From [Phialemoniopsis] sp. UDSM-2020 (lineage: Eukaryota > Ascomycota > Sordariomycetes > Thyridiales > Thyridiaceae), in NCBI GenBank assembly GCA_018873225.1, contig JAEILZ010000001.1, positions 6,882,001 through 6,946,000 on the forward strand: 64,000 nucleotides of DNA, read 5' to 3'. Positions within the stretch are counted from its first letter, which is position 1, and each line of letters opens with the position of its first letter. The position numbers were made by a program, and so were the translations under genes. The notes under the pieces are model-generated. The model worked only from the letters and a program-made list of their open reading frames with translations, searched no databases and had not been told where the DNA came from. Shown piece after piece: positions 56,990 to 64,000 of the stretch.

Positions 56990-59652
56990 ATGCTGCCAAC
57001 ATCCCTTAAGAGCATCTATCAACAGTACAAAGCCGACACCGATGCTGTAGCGACGTGGCTTGCTACGACCGCCAAGGTCAACGGCTACGACTCTGAAGAG
57101 AGTACGAACGCCGGAAACCCGCCTCCATCGAGCACCAGGTTGAAGGGCAAGGCTCGCAAGGAGGCCAAGCGTGCAAAGGAGTCCAACTCAACAGCCCCTC
57201 CTGCGAAGAAAGGCCGCTATGTCCTGGCAATCAAAGACTTCGAGCCGATGGCGACCTTCGTAGCCGCCGTCGATGCTGTCAAGGTCCCTGATCACTTTGC
57301 AGTTGCCCTGGAACGTGTGATATGGGGTATTCAATCCTTGCGTCTAACGGAATCGCTGTACACGTGAGACTGATTGTTCCTGTGGATAGTACGCAAGACC
57401 TTTGCGGAGAAGCTTGCTGCTAGCGGAGTACCGCCCAATATTGCTTCCGATGGTCGGCATTCATTCTTCGTGGGGGTGCTAGAGAAGGTCCGCGATCGTC
57501 TCAAGCCGCTCATGAAGGCCAACATCTTCAACGGCGGAGAGATACCGAAGGCATCGTCCAAGGAATCTGAGCACCCTTTCAAAAACATGTTTGCTGTTCT
57601 CGAGGTGTACACGCCATCTGAGGCTTTCCTGGATGCCCCTGATATTGTTGTTCCTCCGGCTACGCCCGAGACTGAGTACACGGCAGAACAAGATACCACT
57701 TGGGAAGCTGCGATTTTCGCCCTTTTGGCCTTCCTGGATGACATTAACCGGCTTACGAACGAGGTCAGGTCTCTCTGGGCGCGGTACGAGGCTGGAGAGC
57801 TCGACTTGGCTGCTGTCTCGGTCGCGACAAACACCGCCTTCGAGCTCGCTCGCAGCATGGAAGACGAGATCAAGCCACTTGCGGCCAAGTATGGCGGGCC
57901 TTCTAACTTTATGATGAACTACTTCATCGTCAGCTGCAAGGCCTCTGGTATCAACATTCATGAAAAGGACGAGCCCACAGATCCGTACAATCTCAAAGCA
58001 TATGACTGGGGCCGGCTGTGCCTGGCGAATTGTCGGGAGATCCTCAATGCCTACAAGCCCGCCGCCTCTCCCGACGTTATTTTCAGCCCCTACAACGGGA
58101 GATTTGGCTGGTACAATGCGGAGATCGGTGCTGCTGGCGAGACTCCCCGGGCCCGGTGGACCCAGGACTTCTCCGCGCTGCTCGAAATGCTACCTCAGCT
58201 CCAGTTCTTCTCGACGAGACTTGGCCAAGGATCGATAGTCAAAGACGAATTGATGAGAGAGGTGGGAGAGTTGGCGGCGCACGCCAAGGAAGAGATACCG
58301 CTCTGGCTGGCCTGGGCCGCACAAATCTACCTCTACGTCCTCCAGTCGCTCGGGAAGAACTCCAATCGTCCTATGCGCGACCTGATGCACGAAATGACGA
58401 GGATCGGAAAGATGATGGTCGACGTCCCCGCCACTTCGCCCGAGCGCAGGCCGGTCGTCAGGGCGATCACGAAGTGGGAAAGAGATCCGATTTATGAGAC
58501 CCAAGAGAACATGCGGAAGCTAGGACTGGTGAGTGAGACGGCAGACTATGAGCAGTTGGACTTTCTGCGGCGCAACCCGATCCATTGCGGCCTGCTAATC
58601 CACGACTTACGCACCACCCTGCACTACCGGGGCGTACAGTATGCCGCTACTCCTGGAGCACTGATGGCCACGACGCAGCTCTACCAGGCTCTCCGTCAGG
58701 AGGACCTGCTCCCCGAAGGCCACGTCTGGGAAGACATCGAAACCCTCTGGAAGATGCAGGGCAACCCAACGTTCTTCGTAGGTGACCCTCCAAAGGACCT
58801 GGAGGGTTACTTCAGGAATTACTGTCTGAGCATCGGAGTATCTGTGAGCAACTGGGCACCGTCTAAGCGCAAGGGCTAGCCAAATGTCAATATAGCAAAC
58901 AGGCCCAACATGAAAATCAACGGGAGGTTATCAATGGTTACGATGAATCGCCTGATGGAGACCGGATCGCGCCAGCCACTTTCGGCGGAGCGGATCAAGG
59001 AGATCCTGGTCGAGGCGCAACAGCACCGTTTTAAGGATAGCAAGGGCCATATCCAGCCAGAGTTAAAGGAGAAAGCTAAAGAAGCAAAGGCAAGTTTTCC
59101 GAATAACCCCCGAGATGGAAATGAGCCCATGCTAACACCCAGAGACAGCCAATTGAGCTTTCGCCTTCCGGCCTCATCGAGAAGATAGCCTTGGATATAC
59201 AAGCCGAGATCCCTGATCTCATGTTTGACTACTTCACCATGCACAACACTGCGTGGGATCTTCTCACAGAGTTAAAAGAGAAGTTCACCGCGCTCATGGG
59301 CGTCGAGTTTCTCAAGTATGTACCGCAGGAGGACAAGCTGCCATTCGTCGTCGGCTACGTCTTTTCCACTGCTGCCGGTCGCGGGGCTGCCGGAATCGAA
59401 GGCAAGCAAGAAGGCCATGCCGAGCTCATGGTCACTGCCGCGGCCGTTCTGGGCTCGTTCTTGGCGGAAGGGCGAGGAAGCATCATCGCCGACAGAGCCA
59501 GGGCACCGATTGATGACGGCGATCAGTTTCATCTAGACGGCGGGGACGAGGATCAATGGGGAATGGGTAAGCTCATGAGCAAGATCAGGCAAGAGAGCCG
59601 AGCCAGAGGGGGTTCAAATAGTATGGGTGGGCAGGACTGTCCTGTGCAGTGA
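56990..59652 (+). pseudogene. DUF6604-domain protein interrupted by an in-frame TAG
   Basis: Exons 56990..57326, 57390..59089 and 59149..59652 form one reading frame of 847 codons with a single internal TAG at 58877..58879 (codon 609). The start MLPTSLKSIYQQYKADTDAVATWLA is the DUF6604 N-terminus, followed by a Lys-rich low-complexity stretch, ERVIW|VRKTFAEKL across intron 1, HSFFVGVLEKVRDRL and a long helical body. After the stop the same frame resumes (NVNIANRPNMKINGRL, LSAERIKEILVEAQQ) and ends with DLMFDYFTMHNTAWDLLTEL and QEDKLPFVVGYVF, the usual family C-terminus. The second intron is of GC-AG type. Family function is unknown. If translated, only 608 residues are made unless the stop is read through. 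Confidence 0.75.
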
Positions 59653-61174
59653 CAGAGAAGCTATGACATGCTTGTCCCTCAAAGACAAAAGTGATCCATG
59701 AAATAGCATTCATGTCTCTGATAAGGTGTGATGGTGTACTCTCTTTCTGCCAAAGAAGGAAGCAAAAATATGACCAGATCCTAGGCCGCTGGGGGCAATA
59801 ATATGTTTTCCTCCTGTTTTGTGAATAGCAAGAAAACAACCGGAAAACCTAGTCCTCCTCCTCGTCCTCCTTCTCGTCCGACGGAGGGCGGTGGCGGGGC
59901 GGGGCCGAGTGCAGCTGCGGAGCGGCACCGCTGGCGGAGGCAGCGGCGGCGGGAGCGGCGGGAGCGGCTTCCACATCCGGCTCGGTGGCCCGAGCGCCCA
60001 GAAGAGCGGAGGCGTGGGGCGGAGACGGCGGCGGAGACGGTGTTGGCAGCGGCGGCAACGGCATCTGGGATGGCGGCGTTGGTGGCGGCGTTGGTGGCGG
60101 CGTTGGCGGCGTCAGGGTTGGTTAGGGTCTAATTGTAAGATTGAAGTCAGTCAAGATGAATAAGGTTATAGTATATACAGTAGGACTATGCTTACCTCCG
60201 CCCTCCTGATCAGCCCCGGTGGTGGGCCCAGGCGGCGGGCAGAGCGACGGCGGCGGCGGCAGACGAGGCCATCGTACGCTCCGCCACAGACATATTTGAA
60301 GGGGACGTGTCGTGATGATTCTTGTAGTCTTGTCGAGCACTGGATATGAGATGTATCCTATGCGAGCGACGAGGATGATGCTCCGTCGAGTTTGTGAGAA
60401 CTGATGATACAGCGCGAAGTAATTATATCTTGAATGGTACGGCTCAGAACAGTGCAAGACATCAATGTCAGGATCCCGTGGCCTCGAAAGCACTTATTAC
60501 AGGAAAGAATGGGCCTTCATTCCTTTTCTTCTTTTGAGGGGAAAAAATAACCCGGCGGAGGAGAGGGAACAAACACTGACGACGATGGCCGGCCGGCAAA
60601 CAGTGCCTGCTCTGTGTGTCCTTATCCTGAGCGTAATTCCCTTTGAAATGTAATCTGTCAATCAAGCAAGGGCAACCATTCTCAAGCCGCGCTGAGTACA
60701 GGTCATCTTGCAATTGATCTAGAAGCTACGGGTGCTCTTACAGTCATGAGGAAGTAGTCACGAGGGCCTTCATTCAAATAGCAGGCAAGCAGTACTGGAG
60801 AAACTCTTGCTCCGTGCGATTATATTTCGATGATACAAGTTTGATGACCTCACGGTGATCGACAGAAGGATAAGATTTGGCTGGTCCTCGATGTCACTGA
60901 GGCATCTTGCTAGCTCGGAGTCGTACCTGGCACGTCAACTGATGACCTTATTGGAAGCCACAACAGCCCTAAAGCTGTCCCTTCACTTCTTGCCCGGCTC
61001 CTCGCAACCACTGCCGTTTTGTTTAGAATGGCAGTTTTTGCCCAAGGTAATCAAACCTGTACTGCCCACGTACTGTTTGTGGCACCAGGGAGTACGCGTC
61101 TTCGCGCAAACCGGCACGTTTCCCAAAGCATATGGATTTGCCCACGACAGATCCCCCACTCGTTCCTCCTTCTT
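59653..61174. other. Intergenic region with GC-rich low-complexity island
   Basis: At 59850-60120 the sequence is extremely GC-rich with CCG/GCC-type repeats. On the minus strand a Pro/Ala-rich frame runs to an acidic end (SDEKEDEEED, stop at 59849), but its upstream side meets a stop and no convincing first exon was found. The remaining ~1 kb has no supported gene; plus-strand frames there are antisense or random. Confidence 0.45.
60072..60107. repeat. 12-bp tandem repeat, three units
   Basis: GGCGGCGTTGGT is repeated twice, and a third copy has one change (final T to C). It would encode a Thr/Pro-rich or Gly/Val-rich tetrapeptide repeat, depending on strand. Confidence 0.8.
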
Positions 61175-61861
61175 CTACCCAGCTATGACAGCCCGACCGG
61201 CTTCGCTAGCAGCAACAAACACGACGTTTGCAATATCAGCAGTGGCCCAATTGCTGACCCGCTTGACCGCCTTGGTTACCCTGGTGGAAACCTCGCCAAC
61301 GGCATTCGCGCAGAGTTGGCAATCCTTCCTGTTCCCATCCAATTTCGGGCCGCAGGTGAGGGCGCTGACCCGCGCCATCTCCTTGACACCCCTGTCGATC
61401 TCGGCTGCTATCTCCCATGCGTTTCTACTGCCGTGGTATGCGAGTGCTATTTCATAATACGTCGGCTCGATACCCCGTCTTTTTGCTTCTAGAGAGATAC
61501 CCGCCCAGTCTAGTTCCATATGTTTGGCCAAGGGAAAATTGGGACGATGGTAATATGGAGGAGGGCAGTTCGAAATGGCATTGCTCGAGTCGTAGCGTAG
61601 TAGAGCGTCCTCAACTTCTCCATTCAGAGACTCGCCAACGCTAGGTGTAGTAACGTCATTGATACCAGCGGGCACCGTCTGTGTCGCTTGCTCAGGGAGC
61701 TGCGGCATGGCTGGGATAGTCTTGTCGATATTTCTATCAGCAAAATCCTTTTCGGTCGCTTTGTCAGTGACCTGGGAAGCAGTTTGGGTGCCTGCGTCAC
61801 TAGTCTTTGGTTGAGTCTTTTCAGGCCCCCAGTTCGCCAAACTCCAGAATGATCGGCCCAT
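61175..61861 (-). CDS. Hypothetical protein of 228 residues
   Basis: Intronless. The open frame reaches 61903, but that codon is GTG; the first ATG is 61861 (MGRSFWSLANWGPEKTQ). The N-terminal ~70 residues are Thr/Gln/Asp-rich and probably disordered. The rest is more globular, with CPPPYYHRPNFPLAKHMELDW, IEPTYYEIALAYHGSRNAWEIA, four Cys in ALTCGP...CQLCANAV, and a small-residue C-terminus (TADIANVVFVAASEAGRAVIAG). No family recognised. The composition is consistent with a genuine small fungal protein, but support rests on frame length and composition only. Confidence 0.55.
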   Translation of the reverse strand: MGRSFWSLANWGPEKTQPKTSDAGTQTASQVTDKATEKDFADRNIDKTIPAMPQLPEQATQTVPAGINDVTTPSVGESLNGEVEDALLRYDSSNAISNCPPPYYHRPNFPLAKHMELDWAGISLEAKRRGIEPTYYEIALAYHGSRNAWEIAAEIDRGVKEMARVSALTCGPKLDGNRKDCQLCANAVGEVSTRVTKAVKRVSNWATADIANVVFVAASEAGRAVIAG

Positions 61862-62610
61862 TCTGCTGTTGTGTTGTGTTGATATGTTTGGTATTCTGCC
61901 CACGGTTGAAAAGAGCGATGACGCATGCGTTCATGAAGCCTGCTGCTGATGGTCTTGAGAACCAACCGGTTTGGGGGACGACAGTTGTCTTTATCAAAAT
62001 CCAAGGCTTAACCCATCTAGATCCGTGAATACCATGGCTGGACGATGTGTGGCTCTCAGTCGCGAGCCATGTGACAATGCGACTGATCTATCCATGGGTC
62101 AAGCGTCGATGGGTCTCGCGCGCACGGGTCTTGTCTCTACTCGCATTCCGGGGTCCTAGGCGGGAGGGACTTTTTCCAAAAGATGCTCATTAGTGATGCT
62201 GGCCCAAAATTCCAGATTATCAACTATTTCCGGCGCCCTTGTCAGCTTTATGCAATCTGTTAAGTATGAGAAGAAGAGATATGTTTATCGTTTGGGAAAT
62301 TATTCTTCTTTGTTAGAAGCGTAAGGTGAGCTGCACCACCAGCGTCAAATGAACCTCCCAAGCTCGCATGCGGCAGGGATAAATTCACATATATGCTGTC
62401 TACATTACCTATCCAGCGTTTCATTGATGTCGTCCAATGAGAGTTATGCCCGCCGGGTATATTCAGAAGCACGGAGGCTGCACTCGGTGGGGAAGCTAGG
62501 ATACCTAGAACTTCAACCCAACTCTACATTTATCGTAGCAAGATTCACACCGAGTTGACTAGATACCTGATAGTCAATCTGGATGGACCCTTGACACGTC
62601 AGTCAATACT
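61862..62610. other. Divergent intergenic region
   Basis: 749 bp between the hypothetical gene (-) and the Cys-rich membrane protein gene (+). No coding evidence; it must contain both promoters. Confidence 0.5.
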
Positions 62611-63497
62611 ATGGCTTGGCTTAATCTGTTGGTGATCATGACACTGCTCAGCCCACAATACTGTCTAGCTGCCTATGTGGTCAAGGAGTTCATCACGACA
62701 CTGTATTTGGGGCTCGATGTGAACCATCTAGGCCCAAGGTCAACAACACCCGCCGACTGCGGAAAAGATTACTATACTCCATGTCCTTTCAGTGAAGGGG
62801 GAGGCTGTTGTCCGCTGTCGTATGCCTGTCAAAGCGGCGGGAGTTGCTACCCGCCTGCAACACCGTATTGCCCACAGGATCACTTCTCCTGTCCTCGGCC
62901 TCTTGGCGGTAAGATGGCTGCGATTGTTATCCCTGAAAATGGGGAACTGGAAAGAAACGTCCTAACATGTTTGACTCAGGCTCATGTTGTCCGGCGCAGT
63001 ATGATTGTATTGCAGGGCAACAATGCTCGACACGGCGCATCAGTGCGTCCGGAAGCACGTTGATCACACAGCAGCCCTTGATCACCCCGGCCGGTTTTGA
63101 TATCCCGGTAGAAAAGATCACCTCCACTGAGACAACAACTAGGCAAGTAGGCGGAGTAGGAGGGGGTCTGACCCCGGCAGTGATTGGTGGCATCAGCGCC
63201 GGCGTGGTCGCCGCAGTCCTCATCATCGGCATCGTGCTCTTTATCGTCCTGCGCCGCCTCTCTCACGTTTCCAAGTTGTTGGCTAGGCAGCAAGCTGGGA
63301 CGTCACCGAAACACGAACTTGACCCACATCGCGAATTGCAGATGTCGCATCTTCCCCCGGAGATGCGAGTCCATCTTCTGGACGGTCAACAGCGAAGCGA
63401 GCTGGGCGAGATTGCCAGATGTCAAGGTCCCGCTGAGTTAGACGCATCGCGTTCTGTACAGGAGCGAAGGACGATTATTCGCGGTGCCGGTGGCTGA
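62611..63497 (+). CDS. Cys-rich single-pass membrane protein, unknown function
   Basis: Two exons, 62611..62908 and 62980..63497 (71-nt intron, GTAAG...CTCAG), give 271 residues. A signal peptide (MAWLNLLVIMTLLSPQYCLA) is followed by a compact Cys-rich ectodomain: CGKDYYTPCPFSEGGGCCP, YACQSGGSCYPP and, across the splice, GGSCCPAQYDCIAGQQC. The two GxCCP...YxC units suggest a duplicated disulfide module like those on fungal surface proteins. A Ser/Thr-rich stalk leads to a transmembrane helix (ISAGVVAAVLIIGIVLFIVL) with RRLS stop-transfer and a ~90-residue cytoplasmic tail. Sensor, adhesion or wall-contact roles are plausible; none is demonstrated. Confidence 0.82.
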
Positions 63498-63842
63498 TGT
63501 TTCTCTTTCCTCTTCCGTGATCATCTACCGATTCTTTCAATGATCACTGGAGCCTCTTCTCAATTGATAACAAAGTTTACCTCGGAGAAAAAAGAGTCTC
63601 TACATGTAGAGATTATCCGCGGAGCTGTCTAAGCTTTATGGTATTGGTATATGCATCGGCTGCGCAGCTGTGCACAATTAGTTGCTGTTTGCTTGGGAGA
63701 AAGTCAGCTTTGCGGTAGACGAATATTGATTCGTATATTCACTACTAATATAGCATGGGAAGAATGAAAGACTAGATATGGCCCAAAAATGATCCCCAAT
63801 TAAGGTCTACTACTTGGCCACATCGTGTCTGGTCATAACACC
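63498..63842. other. Intergenic region
   Basis: 3' flank of the Cys-rich membrane protein gene, AT-rich. No gene seen. Confidence 0.5.
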
Positions 63843-64000
63843 ATGATTATGCCGGCCGGCTCGGCATCCGCCAACCCCGCTTTTGCTCCACCAAACCCGC
63901 AACGGCAAGCCGAGGCCTTGACAAACCGCCCATCGTTGCAATTCGAGCTCTTCAATCGATCCCAACCCAGACCTTCCGCATTGGCGCGCACGCAGAATTG
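63843..64000 (+). CDS. Possible start of a gene cut by the right window edge
   Basis: From ATG 63843 (MIMPAGSASANPAFAPPNPQ) the frame stays open for 52 codons to the end of the window. The sequence is Pro/Ala/Gln-rich like many disordered fungal N-termini. Chance cannot be excluded over this length, and an untranslated leader is equally possible. Confidence 0.25.
   Translation, partial: MIMPAGSASANPAFAPPNPQRQAEALTNRPSLQFELFNRSQPRPSALARTQN

Noticed and set aside
60855..61457. 200-codon plus-strand frame
   Set aside because: Antisense to the 228-residue minus-strand gene, with less protein-like composition.
61862..61903. Upstream extension of the 228-residue hypothetical protein
   Set aside because: The first codon would be GTG; ATG at 61861 is preferred.

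Overview
The window comes from a filamentous ascomycete (Pezizomycotina, most likely Sordariomycetes). The grounds are intron-bearing genes with mostly 48-76 nt GT-AG introns and CTNAC-like branch sites, and families typical of that group: a SWR1 ATPase, a complex I NDUFB8-type subunit, a BUD23 methyltransferase, an SVP26/TEX261 protein, DUF6604, WSC, a PDR transporter and a tyrosinase. I see no tRNA, rRNA, CRISPR array or intact transposon. Exon structures were built by hand from frame, splice signals and family resemblance, and domain names rest on recognised motifs, not database searches.

Layout. 1-12.3 kb is a housekeeping-like block: a RhoGAP-like protein cut by the left edge, swr1, the complex I subunit and an uncharacterised 505-residue protein. 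12.7-19 kb holds a single-pass membrane protein, a candidate small Cys-rich protein, a secreted DUF4038/GH140-like glycosidase and a coiled-coil protein. 19.8-32.7 kb is rich in oxidoreductases: a membrane-anchored SDR with an ER-retrieval tail, a cytochrome P450, an MFS transporter, a decayed Baeyer-Villiger monooxygenase, and two divergent Gfo/Idh/MocA oxidoreductases around one 508-bp promoter region.

33-51.5 kb continues with a fungal-specific transcription-factor-like protein without a zinc cluster, an old-yellow-enzyme-like reductase, a WSC/Cys-rich-repeat surface protein with a reading-frame problem, an unassigned polytopic membrane protein, a full-length PDR/ABCG transporter and a seven-exon tyrosinase. 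This looks like an accessory-metabolism and transport neighbourhood (oxidation, reduction, export, regulator), but no PKS, NRPS, prenyltransferase or classical terpene synthase is visible. Calling it one biosynthetic cluster is therefore only a hypothesis.

51.6-64 kb returns to conserved genes (bud23 and svp26 in divergent arrangement), followed by small lineage-restricted proteins, a DUF6604 gene broken by an in-frame TAG and carrying a GC-AG intron, a GC-rich low-complexity island, and a Cys-rich single-pass membrane protein. The main oddities are the Gly at the RhoGAP arginine-finger position, the frame problem in the WSC gene, the DUF6604 nonsense codon, the 5'-truncated BVMO, and a four-unit 23-bp minisatellite.
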